64,000 bases of DNA, taken from Ornithodoros turicata (Eukaryota; Arthropoda; Arachnida; Ixodida; Argasidae). Below the pieces are notes generated by a model. That model searched no databases. It was not told where the DNA came from and worked only from the letters and a program-made list of their open reading frames with translations. Of the stretch, positions 53,523 to 63,727 are shown in pieces. Within the stretch, counting starts at the first letter, position 1. Each line of letters begins with the position of its first letter. A program made the position numbers and the translations under genes. The stretch covers positions 310,001-374,000 of the forward strand of contig NW_026999326.1 in NCBI RefSeq assembly GCF_037126465.1. The letters run 5' to 3'.

Positions 53523-56500
53523 AAGTTGCGAAGAAGGCGAGCAGACGGTTACTATCCGTGGCCTTGATCAGTCAAAAACTAGCTTTGCAAGCGGTAAGAT
53601 AACGCAAAGAGATGCTTTGGCTCCTCTTGCTTTTTCTGTCCGAGATTACATCGAGGATAAGGAACCAAACATCGCCGTTCGAATTTTGGGTAAAGATTAC
53701 ATCGCCCTTATCGACACGGGAGCTACGCTTTCCCTTATCGGGGATAGTGTTTACGAGCATTGCGTATCGCGGCATGTGGAATTGCAATCCACAGATGTCA
53801 CTCTTCGTCTTGCTTCCAATGACGCCGTTTCAGCACAGGCAGCAGTTGTGCTCTGGGTACGTTTGGATGGGAGACGACGAAAGCAGCGCTTCGTGCACCT
53901 TCCTGGCCTGGCAGTTCCTGTTATTCTGGGCAGAGACTTCATCATCCGGCAGAAGTTGGTGCTGGACCTGCCCAATGGAGGATACGTGTACCACGGCTCG
54001 TCGGGATTTTTCCGCTTCGCCGCAGCACGGGAACACTGCACATCACAGCAAGCTGTGGCAGCGACCGTTGAAACGTCTGGGCTGCCGACTGTCTTGGGAT
54101 CATTCCATGGTCCTGAGGAGCAACGCCGTCAGCTTGAACAAGTACTGCGGCAGTTTGACGGAATCTTTACCGAAAAACCGGGTAAGTCGTCTGTGTTACA
54201 GCATAGCATAGACACCGGTAACGCTAGACCCTGGCGTTGTAATCCCAGACCACTCAGTGTGCATAAGCGTGCTTTATTAGACGCTGCTCTTGACGAAATG
54301 CTCCAAACCGGTGCAGTTCGAAGGTCCCAGAGTCCTTGGGCATTTCCTGTTGTTCTGGCTCCGAAACGTGATGGTACGGCTAGGTTATGCGTCGACTACC
54401 GTCGACTTAACGCAGTAACTGTAAGGGACTCTTACCCCTTCCCGTCCATTGAGTCAATCTTGTATTCCCTGGGCAATGCAACTGTGTTTTCAACGCTTGA
54501 TTGTAGTAGAGGATTTTTGCAAATCCAAGTTTACCCGGAGGATGTCCCAAAAACAGCCTTTACGTGTCATAGAGGTTTGTTTGAGTTTGTACGGATGCCT
54601 TTCGGACTGTCCAATTCACCTGCCAGTTTCCAGCGGTTGATGGATACAGTGTTGGGAGATGCGAAGTACAATTTCGCAATGGCGTACATGGATGATGTCG
54701 TAGTGTTTTCTAGAAATTTTCAGGAACACTTGGAACACATTTCAATCGTCCTTGCAAGGATGAATGAAGCGGGCATAACAATCAACCCCCGCAAGGTGCA
54801 GTTGGCATCGTCTAGGATCAGCCTTCTCGGCTTCGTGGTGGACAGAGGGACCATCCGTCCTAACGACGACAAGCTAAAGGCGATCACGGACTTTCCGGTT
54901 CCCGGTAACGTCAAAGCCTTGCAGCGCTTCCTAGGCATGGTTGCTTTTTACAGACAATTCATTCCTAATTGTGCCGAGCTAGCGCAGCCGCTTAACCAGT
55001 TGTTGCGCAAGGACACGCGCTGGAATTGGGGAGAAGAGCAGGAACGATCATTTCGAGCTCTATCACAAGCAATCGCTGATACGGCTAGGCTTTATCTGCC
55101 CGACCTCAACAAACCATTTGTTGTGCAAACAGATGCAAGCGATTATGGTGTTGGCGCAGTTCTCTTGCAGGAGCATGACGCTACTCTTTGTCCAGTGGCT
55201 TTTGCAAGCCGCACGCTGAATCCGACAGAACGGAACTACTCCGTGACGGAAAAGGAGTGCTTGGCGATCATCTTCGCTTTCAGGAAGTTCGACCTTTACC
55301 TGGATGGCAGTACCTTCACTGTCCAGACTGACCACCAGGCACTTTCTTGGCTGCAGCGGCTCCATAACCCGTCTGGACGACTTGCCAGGTGGGCCCTGAC
55401 GCTACAAGGCTACTCCTTCAACGTGGAGTACAGGCGGGGCTCAACGAACGTGGTAGCAGACGCACTGTCCCGCGCGCCTCTACCGGAGGGGGAAGAGGAA
55501 GGCACCGATGCGCCTTCTCAACTTCTGGCAGCAGCACAGGTGGCACGAGACGTATCTTCGTCTTGGGGCACGGTCGTGAGCAGACAGCAGCTCCTAGACG
55601 CTCAGAGAGCGGACGGCCTTTGTCAGCGGGTGTCGCAGTGGATAGCTGAGCAAGACTCGGCGGACACCGGAACGACTGACGGACGGCACGACTCCTATCT
55701 GCTGGGCGAGGATGGCATCCTGTTCAGATACATACCCCAGGCGGATGAGGACGACGGCTCATCCCCGTTCAGAGTCGTGGTGCCACGGAAGTTGCGTAAG
55801 TCTTTCATACGTTACTTTCATGACTCGGCCTTGGCAGGTCACAGCAGCGGCAGGAAAACTTATGAAAAGTTGTGTCGTGTTGCGACATGGCCAGGAATGA
55901 GGCAGGATGTAACAAAGTATGTTCGTACTTGTCCCGTATGCCAGAGAGCAAAACCTCGTGGTGGTTTACCCCCTGGGCGATTACAGCCTGTTCAGAGCAA
56001 TAGGCCCTGGCAGATAGTTGCTTGTGATGTGATGGGACCATTTCCCCGTAGTCCTAGAGGTAACCAGTATTTGTTCGTAGTTACTGATCATTTCACGAAA
56101 TGGGTCGAGCTGTTTCCTCTCAGGACACTGACTTCCCAGAGAGTGTGGGAAAAGTTACTCGACACCTTTTGCCGGTTCGGGTTTCCCGCACAGCTGATCA
56201 CCGACAACGCAGCCTACTTTACAAGTAAGGTGTTCTCAGATTCTTGCGCTGTCTTAGGCATTCAGCATAAGAAGACTTCCCCGTATCACCCTCAGGCTAA
56301 CATTACCGAACGTGTTAATCGGAACCTGAAAATGATGTTGGTTGCTTTTACTAGCCAGCACCACCGTGATTGGGATCTTCGCCTGGCTGAGCTGGCGTTC
56401 GCTGCACGGACGACGATCAACAGGTCTACAGGATTCACCCCGGCGTTCCTGAACTTGGGACGAGAGGCCCCTTTTCCAGTGGAGAATGCTCTAGGCCTCC

Positions 56501-56976
56501 GGGATGGTGGTACCCGGCCTCCTTATTCAAGGTTTGCTGAGGACCTCCGGAGTCGACTGGACGATGCAGCCCGGACGGCTCGGGAGAACCTGGACGTCGC
56601 AAGGTTGGACCAGGCTCGCCAGTACAACCGTGGACGTCGGAACCTCACCTACAGCGTCGGTGACCTCGTCCTTCGACGGACTCACCCGCTAAGTGATGCG
56701 TCTCGAGGCTTTGCAGCTTCACTCGCAGATAGGTGGGATGGCCCCTTCGAGGTAAGTGCGTGCTCCTCCGGCCTCACTTATAGGCTTCGTCGCTGCGACA
56801 CCGGCGAAGAGACTGGGCCAGTTCACATCTCGGACTTGAAGTCTTACCATCTCCGAGACCCGGACGGAGAGGAGCCCGATTTGCAACCTGCCTCCCTCCA
56901 GGACCTGGACCCGGATCCCGTTCCCGGACCTGCGTCCAGCCGCTACAACTTGCGTCCCCGCAGGCGGCGCACGTAG
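53479..56976 (+). CDS. Gypsy B pol polyprotein (PR-RT-RH-IN)
   Basis: Open from the slip site; first ATG 53497 (1159 codons). Protease LIDTGATLSLIG (Asp 73); reverse transcriptase CVDYRRLN, FSTLDCSRGFLQIQV, catalytic YMDD at about 397; RNase H VQTDASDYGVG at about 543; integrase zinc region H-x-H to CPVCQRAKP at about 773-817; core CDVMGPFPRSP, ITDNAAYF and YHPQANITERVNR. The C-terminus ends YNLRPRRRR. All catalytic residues look intact. Likely made as a gag-pol fusion by -1 frameshift; start at the ATGA overlap by reinitiation is an alternative. Confidence 0.93.
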   Translation, partial: RSQPASMNARSTTSASCEEGEQTVTIRGLDQSKTSFASGKITQRDALAPLAFSVRDYIEDKEPNIAVRILGKDYIALIDTGATLSLIGDSVYEHCVSRHVELQSTDVTLRLASNDAVSAQAAVVLWVRLDGRRRKQRFVHLPGLAVPVILGRDFIIRQKLVLDLPNGGYVYHGSSGFFRFAAAREHCTSQQAVAATVETSGLPTVLGSFHGPEEQRRQLEQVLRQFDGIFTEKPGKSSVLQHSIDTGNARPWRCNPRPLSVHKRALLDAALDEMLQTGAVRRSQSPWAFPVVLAPKRDGTARLCVDYRRLNAVTVRDSYPFPSIESILYSLGNATVFSTLDCSRGFLQIQVYPEDVPKTAFTCHRGLFEFVRMPFGLSNSPASFQRLMDTVLGDAKYNFAMAYMDDVVVFSRNFQEHLEHISIVLARMNEAGITINPRKVQLASSRISLLGFVVDRGTIRPNDDKLKAITDFPVPGNVKALQRFLGMVAFYRQFIPNCAELAQPLNQLLRKDTRWNWGEEQERSFRALSQAIADTARLYLPDLNKPFVVQTDASDYGVGAVLLQEHDATLCPVAFASRTLNPTERNYSVTEKECLAIIFAFRKFDLYLDGSTFTVQTDHQALSWLQRLHNPSGRLARWALTLQGYSFNVEYRRGSTNVVADALSRAPLPEGEEEGTDAPSQLLAAAQVARDVSSSWGTVVSRQQLLDAQRADGLCQRVSQWIAEQDSADTGTTDGRHDSYLLGEDGILFRYIPQADEDDGSSPFRVVVPRKLRKSFIRYFHDSALAGHSSGRKTYEKLCRVATWPGMRQDVTKYVRTCPVCQRAKPRGGLPPGRLQPVQSNRPWQIVACDVMGPFPRSPRGNQYLFVVTDHFTKWVELFPLRTLTSQRVWEKLLDTFCRFGFPAQLITDNAAYFTSKVFSDSCAVLGIQHKKTSPYHPQANITERVNRNLKMMLVAFTSQHHRDWDLRLAELAFAARTTINRSTGFTPAFLNLGREAPFPVENALGLRDGGTRPPYSRFAEDLRSRLDDAARTARENLDVARLDQARQYNRGRRNLTYSVGDLVLRRTHPLSDASRGFAASLADRWDGPFEVSACSSGLTYRLRRCDTGEETGPVHISDLKSYHLRDPDGEEPDLQPASLQDLDPDPVPGPASSRYNLRPRRRRT

Positions 56977-57124
56977 CTGCCACTATCTCCATCGCTAAGC
57001 ATAGTGCTTGTGATTTAGTGTTTTATTAGTGTGATTTCTGTTGCACAGTTTTCCGCTGTTTGTCCTAGGGAGTGCCTTTCCGGCGCTTACGGCTTGGGGA
57101 TGCCCTCTTACCGTGTTCCCTTTT

Positions 57125-57142
57125 TTCTCTCCTCGCATACAG
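57125..57142 (+). promoter_or_regulatory. Splice-acceptor-like tract before ORF3
   Basis: CCC then TTTTTTCTCTCCTCGCATACAG runs directly into the ORF3 ATG (57143): a long pyrimidine tract followed by CAG, the form of a strong 3' splice site. GTAAG-type donor candidates occur at about 53591 and 54182 in pol. No donor was seen in the leader. Confidence 0.55.
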
Positions 57143-57715
57143 ATGCGTCGACGTTCCCGGCCCCGCCAGCCCTGGAAGACCCCGGGGTTCTGCGCGCAGC
57201 CCCCCCGGCCAGACTCCCGCTCCCGTTCTCAGGGAAGTTCCGCACGCGCACCTGGTCCTGCCTCCTCCCAGTGTCACTCCGTGGCAACGTGGACCATCGT
57301 TGCAGACGGGCAGCCAGTGTCGTGGGCATCCCGGTCGCGTTGGACCAGCCAGCCGCGGCCTCTCCGAGGTGATGACTTGGCCCTCACCCCAGCTCCCTTC
57401 CGGGGCCACACCCTGACAGAGCGGCACCCCGCCGACCCACTCCAGCCACTCACGGCAGATGAGAAACGACTGCTCTGCCCAACCTGCCACGTTCCCGAGT
57501 TGCACCGTGCCACCCATCGCAGGGGTTCCCTCCACCTCGCCCGTGTCGAAGCCGCCCGCAAGGACAGCGATGTCAGCGCGGCCCTATCAACCTTAAGACG
57601 ACTTAAGCCAGAACTCCTCGCAGAAGCAAGGCCTCCTCCACCCCAGACAGCAGCCCCGCAGTCACCATTCGACGAGGCAGTCCTGGAACTGACGGACGAC
57701 CTGATGACCCTCTAA
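57143..57715 (+). CDS. Gypsy B ORF3, unknown
   Basis: 190 codons from the ATG right after the acceptor-like CAG. The N-terminal half is Arg/Pro/Ser-rich (MRRRSRPRQPWKT). The C-terminal half has LTADEKRLLCPTCHVPELHR, with a CxxC-H arrangement, then ARVEAARKDSDVSAALSTLR and an acidic end (DEAVLELTDDLMTL). There is no signal peptide, transmembrane segment or furin-like site, so it does not look like an envelope protein although it sits in the env position. The stop TAA (57713-57715) overlaps the polypurine tract. High GC can keep frames open by chance, so coding status is moderate. Confidence 0.5.
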   Translation: MRRRSRPRQPWKTPGFCAQPPRPDSRSRSQGSSARAPGPASSQCHSVATWTIVADGQPVSWASRSRWTSQPRPLRGDDLALTPAPFRGHTLTERHPADPLQPLTADEKRLLCPTCHVPELHRATHRRGSLHLARVEAARKDSDVSAALSTLRRLKPELLAEARPPPPQTAAPQSPFDEAVLELTDDLMTL

Positions 57716-57726
57716 GGGGAGGGGAG
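57714..57726 (+). other. Polypurine tract of Gypsy B
   Basis: AAGGGGAGGGGAG directly before the 3' LTR. Confidence 0.85.
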
Positions 57727-57978
57727 TGTCGGATCCAGCATCCGGATACCCTCCGACAGAGGGCGCGCTGGGCATCCGACGAAGGCGATGGGGGCGTGAC
57801 CAAATGAGATAAAAGCGGGGGGTTCGTTATCTCGGGAGGCTCTTTTTGGTTTGGATTGCGAACAGAGACAATAAACCTGGTATGTGGTCTGTTTGAATCT
57901 GCTTGTGTGCTGCTTGTTCTTTTGCGCGCGGAACGGACGGGTTGACGCCCCGAGGTTGTGGGAACTTAGGTTTCCACA
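57727..57978 (+). repeat. 3' LTR of Gypsy B
   Basis: Same length and sequence as 51989-52240 apart from one C/T difference near the start. Followed by AGAT, the second TSD copy. Confidence 0.93.
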
Positions 57979-57982
57979 AGAT

Positions 57983-58680
57983 TTGCCTACAAGAAAAGAA
58001 TTGAGCAACAATATATCTCAAGACGACGTGGCGTGAAAGGCCTGAGGTGCCTGCATGACTACGCTCAAGGAAGTATTAGAGGTCTGGAGGCACTCGGGGT
58101 AAGCCCTCTCACATATTCATCAATGATGTGCGATATATTCCTGAAGGCCTTGCCACCTGACATCGTTGTTGATTATCACCCAAGTATTAAGCAGGCAGTT
58201 CGCGCTGCTCAGCATCAGTAGAAGCGGAACTGTCCAGTGAATCTGAACTGCAACAAATATTAGATTTTCTTTGTGTGGAGGTAGAGAGCCGCGAAAGATG
58301 CGACAGTAGCAGTGACCCACAAAGGAATAACAGCAGAAATGGATACAACAAGCGCCCAGATGGAAAGATGAATCATCCTACTGTAGCCGTACTCCATACC
58401 GGTGCGAAAGAGACTCCACAGTGTTGCTTTTCCAAGTCACAGACCCATTCAACCGAGAGCTGCAGGGCATCATTGAGTTTGGAGGAAAAAAGAAACCGGA
58501 TCTCACGGGACATGCGATGTTTCATTTGCACATGGCGAGGACATAGATGAAGGGATTGCCATCGGAAAATCATGTGTCCAACGTGCAAACGTCGCCATGC
58601 CACAACCATGTGCGATCCATCGTGTAGGAAACCAGCGCTACAAGAAGACAAAGTCGAAAGCATCAACCTCTTTGCTACTA
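57983..58680 (+). pseudogene. BEL gag, C-terminal part with zinc knuckles
   Basis: Resumes the BEL gag after Gypsy B: GVKGLRCLHDYAQGSIRGLE, MCDIFLKALPPDIVVDY, and, after frame changes, CFICTWRGH and CPTCKRRHATTMC, the paired zinc-binding motifs of BEL gag. Stops at 58219 and 58548 and at least two shifts break it. Confidence 0.75.
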
Positions 58681-59235
58681 ACAAGAACACAGTTTCTAAA
58701 TTCGACTGTGATGTTCTTCTTCAAACATTTCGAGCGTGGGCTGTGACTGAGAGTGATTGCGACTATGTACGTGGCATCATTGACGGTTGCAGTCAGCGGA
58801 CTTTCGTGAAAGAAGACGTTTCACGAAGACTTGCCTTTTATCCGAAAGATTGATCTCCGCCTGGGTACATTCGCTGATGACATGTCGACACCCAGCCACA
58901 GGCGGAACGTTGCACAGTTGAGGCTTCGAAGCCAGTTTGATCAATCCGAATGCGACTTGGAAGCCATCGAGTTCCCTATAGTCTGCAAGAACATGGCGGC
59001 CATTCCAGCGAACGACGCGATCGTCAAACAGCTGAACGAACGTGGAATGAACCACACAGACAGAGTGAAATTTCCCAATGGAGGCACCGCAAATGGAATT
59101 TCCGTGCCGATTGGCTCAGACCAGTTGTGGAAACTGGTAAAGACTGATGTTCAGCACAATCCGCAAAACAATGCAATGGTGGCCATCAACACAACCTTGG
59201 GCTGGACGCTTCAAGGACCAACTACGACAAAGAGA
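58681..59235 (+). pseudogene. BEL protease
   Basis: VLLQTFRAWAVT, then YVRGIIDGCSQRTFVKEDVS, where BEL proteases usually show LLDxGSQxSF; the catalytic Asp is kept but the following Gly has become Cys. It continues in another frame with LRLGTFADDMSTP, ISVPIGSDQLWKLV and VAINTTLGWTLQGP, the typical end of the BEL protease region. Not functional. Confidence 0.75.
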
Positions 59236-59239
59236 CAAA

Positions 59240-60640
59240 GAGCTCTGAGACAAAGAGCTCACTTTCAAGCCAGAGCACTTCCCTTGTATGCGTGCTGCGT
59301 ACTGCTGTCGGAATTGAAGATGATACCTCAGTGGTGTTATGGTGGTTCTGGGACCACGAACACATTGGAATTACAGAGGATGGAAAACAAGACAAAGGAC
59401 TCAAGGAACTGCTAGACAGCTTCCAAAAATCCATCAAATTCGAGCACGAACGCTACCATGTGAACCTCAATTTGAAGAGGAAGCAAGAGGATACCTGCAT
59501 GACAACAGAGCAGTAGCATACAACAGACTCCAGAGCTTAACGAAGAAATTGCTTCGCAATCCCGCTCTTCTGGAACGGTATGATAAAGTTATAAGAACCT
59601 ATATGGAAGATGGGCACGCGGAAAAGGTACCGCCTCCTGTTGTTCAAGGGAACGCAAGAAATATGTATTACATGCCACATCGTGTGCTTCGTGAGTCCTC
59701 ATCTACGACAAAACTGCGCGTCGTCTTCGATGCCTCGAGCCATGCGGAGTGGAACGATCATTAAATGACTTCCTGCAGAAGGGACCGAACATCGTTCCCG
59801 ACCTCGTGCAACTTCTCCTAAAGTTCCGGCTTCATAGGATCGCCATAACAGCAGACGTTAGGAAGGCGTTTCTGCAGATAGATATAAAACAGGAAGATAG
59901 AGATTTCCTTCAATTCCTCTGGTTGGCCAATTCCCCTGCACTCAACAATGAAGAACTCAAGCTGGAAGAATGGCGAATGACTAGAGTGCCATTTGGCACA
60001 ACTGCGAGCCCATTCCTTCTCGCTGCCACTCTTTCGCATCACCTGAACAAGATGAAAGATGAGTTCCCTGAAGCCGCGTCTGCGCTAAACACGTCTCTGT
60101 ACGTTGGTGACCTCATCACCGGTTCTGCGACATTGGAAGAGGCCCCACGAATCACGTCTGAGGCAACCGAACTAATGAGGAGGGCAGGAATGATATTGGA
60201 CAAATGGTCGTCCAATTGTAGAGAGCTTGAAGACGTCTTTGGTCGACCAACAGATCCGATACTAACTCTAGGACAAAAGGGGGAGACGAAGGTACTTGGA
60301 GTTGTTTGGCACAGAGACGAAGATAACTTGAAGTTCAACCCTTCCACCATCATGGAGTTCCTAATAAACCAACGAAACAGAAAGAGGTGCGTCCGCCAGG
60401 TCTTCGCCAGAATATTCGACGCCCTGGGATTTCTGTCGCCCTTCTTAATTCGAGTAAAAGTGCTGCTCCAAAAACTTTGGGAGGTGGGAGTCGACTGGGA
60501 CCACGAACTTCCAAGTGACTTGTGCGCAGAGTGGAGAGCCTGGTGCAATGACATTCAGAAGCTATGCTTCTCGGGTGTGCCGGGGTGCGTTGTTCCTACT
60601 GCTGAGCATGCGGGATACACCTTGAAGGTTCATGTGTTCA
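59240..60640 (+). pseudogene. BEL reverse transcriptase
   Basis: Pieces in three frames: VAYNRLQSLTKKLLRNPALL, YYMPHRVLRESSSTTKLRVV, VFDASS, then from 59750 SLNDFLQKGPNIVPDLVQLL, AITADVRKAFLQIDI, RMTRVPFGTTASPFLLAATL and TSLYVGDLITG. The catalytic YVDD has become YVGD. Further text KVLGVVWHRDEDNLKF and FDALGFLSPFLIRVKVLLQK follows as in BEL elements. Confidence 0.85.
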
Positions 60641-61050
60641 CCGAGGCAAGTCCGCTCGCTTACGGTGCCGCAGTTTATCTTCGAGTGGAAGCAGAAACGG
60701 GACACGTCTTCGTAAATCTACTGGTAGCGAAATCTCGTTGGCTCCTATTAAACGGCTGACATTACATCGATTGGGGCTGATGGGTGCACTGCTGGGAGCT
60801 AGGCTAATGAAGCGTGAAGCTGGGAGCGTGGCAGGAATCATCGCTCAAGGAGCAGTTCAGTACTACCTATGGTCGGACTCTACTGTGGCACTCTGCTGGA
60901 TACATTCACCAGCATCGAAGTGAAAACCCTTCGTAAGGAACCGAGTGTTGGAGATCCAATTACTGACAGATCCATCGAGATGGCGACATTGTCAGGGTCA
61001 CTGCAATCCGGCTGACTTGGTCACAAGAGGAATCTCATCAGACGCCCTCG
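60600..61050 (+). pseudogene. BEL RNase H
   Basis: LKVHVFTEASPLAYGAAVY (usual FSDAS/FTDAS with Glu for Asp), then KSRWLLLNG, and in another frame APIKRLTLHRLGLMGALLGA and YYLWSDSTVALCWIHSP, where the last catalytic Asp region is visible. Stops separate the pieces. Confidence 0.75.
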
Positions 61051-61149
61051 TTGGTAGCTCACTTTGGTGGGAAGGGCCTCCATGGTTGCGAGAGCACGAA
61101 TGATATTGGCCCAAATCATACACTCCAGCCCCAGAGTACAACAGTGAAA

Positions 61150-62314
61150 GCCAGCGACAGAGAAGAGCGGAAACCATCCAAAGACACAGATCCCCACGTC
61201 GTGCTGCATGTCTCAGACAGAACGCAATCGGTGTTGGAGATAGGTCGCTACAGCAGGATGTCAAGTGCCCTACGGGTCACCGCGTGGATGCTACAATTTA
61301 TTAATAGATGCAGACGTAGCCACACGAATACTACAGGACTGCTCACCGCCAAAGAGTTGCAATCCGCGGAAAGCTATTGCTTGCGGGAAACACAGCGCGA
61401 TACCTATCCACACGAGATCAAGAAGCTTCGTGAGGGATGTCCAGTTTCTCCTCAATCCAAGCTGCTCGAACTGAACCCTTTCCTTGACGTTGAGGGGTTA
61501 TTACGGATGAGGAGCAGAGTGGAGCACGCAGAAATGGGGGCAGCTTTGAAACACCCAATCGTACTCCCACCAGATTATTCTTTCACGGAGCTCCTCGTGA
61601 GAAGTGCACATCGGCGTATACTGCACGGCAGAGTATTGGAGACGACGACCGACATAAGATACCGCTTTTGGGTCCCACGGTGCCATCAACTTGTGAAGAA
61701 ATTAATTCGGAGATGTAGACTGTGTCACAAGCAAAAGTTGAAGGCAGAAACAGCGCCCATTGCGCCTTTACCCAGTGACAGAATCAACAAGCAAGACCCA
61801 TTTGCTATTGTGGGTATTGACTTTGCTCGGCCCCTCTATGTTAAGACAGCGGACGGAGAGATCAAGAGTTACATAACGCTATTTAGGTGCGTAGTGACAC
61901 GAGCCATGCATCTTGAGATCGTGTTAAACTTGACGACTACGAACTTTGTCATGACATTTCGTCGCTTCATATCACGCACAGGGTTACCGCAAGTCACATA
62001 CAGCGACAGCGTTTTGACATCTAGAAGAGCGGCGAAAGACATACGCTGCTTATGGGAGCTTCTGAGCAGCCCAGCCGTGCACGATTTCTGTTCACTCCAC
62101 CGCATCAGGTGGAAGTTCATTGTTGACTGAGCCGCCTGGTGGGGTGGGTGGTGGGAGCGTATGGTTCGTACCGTAAAAACATGCCTCCGCAAGACTTTAG
62201 GCAGATCATGGGTAAATTATGAGGAACTGGAGACTATCCTTCAGGAAGTTGAGGCGCCTGTCAACTCCAGGCCATTGACAACTATATCGGCCGAAGCGAC
62301 GGCGATAGAACTGC
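61150..62314 (+). pseudogene. BEL integrase, zinc domain and core
   Basis: LLELNPFLDVEGLLRMRSRV, AHRRILHGRVLETTTDIRYR (the H-x-H region), RRCRLCHKQK (CxxC), then VGIDFARPLYVKTADGEI, FRCVVTRAMHLEIV, TYSDSVLTSR (usual SDNGTNF) and, after a stop at 62130, WWERMVRTVKTCLRKTLGRS (catalytic Glu region) and NYEELETILQEVEAPVNSRP. Ends at the Gypsy fragment near 62315. The order and motifs identify BEL/Pao integrase. Confidence 0.85.
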
Positions 62315-63022
62315 GGTCAGATGGACGGCGGTCGCCAAGATCTTCGGAAGACAGGAGCTCTTGGAAGCGCTTGCGTTCCGAAGCCGTGGTTCGCTCGTGG
62401 ACAGCAGTCTTGAGCGCGTCGTACAAGTTGGCTGCGGGTGGAGTGGAAAGCATGTCGACCACTTGGGCGGCAGCGTCTTGCGGCAGTACGCTCACCACGT
62501 GGCGAAATTTGCGAGAGCGAACTGACATTCCACATGTAGGAACCATACGCCCGGATTGTGGCTCCAGAACAGCGGCACCCGCATGGCGTAGCGCTGGATT
62601 GACGACGCCACTGAGGCATCGTCGGAGGCGGATGAGATGGTAGGGGCTGGTGGCTGTGCCATGTCGCATGTGGCTGCAGCGTCCGGGTCACCAAACTTTA
62701 GGGTACAGAAGGACTAGCAGACAAGGCTGAATGCGAAGTGTTTAATGTGGCAGCCCGGCCACAACTGAAATAATCGATGATACGCGCGCTCGATAGAAAA
62801 TCATGCGCGAGATACGCGTCGTGACGAAACGTCCACGGCGGCGCTCGTTGTCCATTTCCGTCGGCTGCTACAGAACCGCTAATACCAGCGCATTTTCTAA
62901 TCGGCATCTCTAATCGGCATCTTCATCTAATCGGCAAGCGCATCTCCATGCTTCCATCTCTACCATTACGCATGCCTCCTGGTGCAAATATCGCCGAGGA
63001 TATGAGACGCCGTCTCGAGCAT
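62315..63022 (-). mobile_element. Fragment of a fourth Gypsy element (LTR, PBS, gag start)
   Basis: On the minus strand: an LTR-like stretch (about 63021-62697, with ATTAAA near 62742), a primer-binding-site-like TTTGGTGACCCGGACG (62696-62681), an ATG at 62664 (ATGGCACAGCC) and gag text FRHVVSVLPQDAAAQVVDML, YDALKTAVHERT, LSSEDLGDRRPS ending at about 62318. A frameshift lies in gag. The rest of the element is absent. Junctions are approximate; CGGT is found at both edges but may be coincidence. Confidence 0.65.
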
Positions 63023-63026
63023 CGGT

Positions 63027-63329
63027 GAGGTGTCGTCGAACACTTTTGGAATAGATGTCAGCGGGAGTATCTGCTTCAGTTGCGATCGGCGCACCTGAAC
63101 AAACGCAACGGAAACCACAATTTAAAAATTGGAGATGTGATGATTGTTCGTGACAGTAACGCATCTAATCTAATCTAAATTGAAAGATGGGAAGAATTTG
63201 CGTCTTGTATCGCGGCGTGACAACAATGTTAGAGCTTGCGAGGTACAATTGCACAACGGCCACCGACTCAGGAGAGCTGTGCAACACCTGTATCCTCTGG
63301 AAATGAGCGAAGCTCATTCGCGGGGAGGA
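63027..63329 (+). pseudogene. BEL integrase, C-terminal part
   Basis: VVEHFWNRCQREYLLQLRSA, LNKRNGNHNLKIGDVMIVRD and, one frame over, RACEVQLHNGHRLRRAVQHL and YPLEMSEAHSRGG. This is the conserved end of BEL/Pao pol directly before the 3' LTR. About 60 codons between this and 62314 are missing, so the Gypsy fragment is accompanied by a deletion. Confidence 0.75.
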
Positions 63330-63727
63330 TGTTACAGAAAATACCGAAGTTTCAGAAACAGCAGAGACCATTTCACTGGGAAGCAGACAGCGCTGTGTCA
63401 CTGTCACTCGACACCTTTATGACTCAGGAATCTGGTCCGAAGCCTCCAATGGGGAAGGTGGTCACTTCTTGGTCACAGGGAGAGGCTACCATTTCCAAGA
63501 GAAAAGAACGAGAAATGCTCGTGACGGAAGGGGGAACTTGGACTCTGTTCTTCGCGCGAGCAACTCGCACTTGTATTCAGTTTTGTCATCGAGAGTTTCC
63601 TTCATGTATTCCTACTTTGGTTACAATATACAGTTGTTTGTTGCTTGCGAATATTACCGATTCGCCTGAGCTTGTTTCCTTATCTACAATTTATTCGACG
63701 ATCGCGATTAACTTCTATAGTGTAACA
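63330..63727 (+). repeat. 3' LTR of the BEL element
   Basis: TGTTACAGAAA ... TAGTGTAACA, 398 bp, homologous to 50900-51246 along its length apart from two deletions in the 5' copy. Confidence 0.8.

Larger units (their letters stand above)
51989..57978 (+). mobile_element. Ty3/Gypsy element B, near-intact, with extra ORF3
   Basis: LTRs 51989-52240 and 57727-57978 (252 bp) differ at one seen position (GGACCC versus GGATCC). The 4-bp TSD AGAT is present at 51985-51988 and 57979-57982. PBS, gag, pol, a third ORF and a polypurine tract are all present and uninterrupted. It inserted into BEL gag. Confidence 0.95.
50900..63727 (+). mobile_element. Decayed BEL/Pao element hosting nested insertions
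   Basis: LTR-like direct repeats (50900-51246 and 63330-63727) enclose gag, protease, RT, RNase H and integrase pieces of BEL/Pao type in the right order. Gypsy B (51989-57978) sits in gag and a Gypsy fragment (about 62315-63022) in integrase. Many frameshifts and altered catalytic residues show long decay. The outer flanks (TATGA and AACAC) do not form a TSD. Confidence 0.88.

Noticed and set aside
57143..57715. Envelope gene in Gypsy B
   Set aside because: The position fits, but there is no signal peptide, transmembrane segment or cleavage site, so I call it only ORF3.
51989..57978. Endogenous virus of an animal host
   Set aside because: Gag, pol and LTR features are those of Ty3/Gypsy retrotransposons and no envelope is recognisable. 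No other viral signature was seen in the window.
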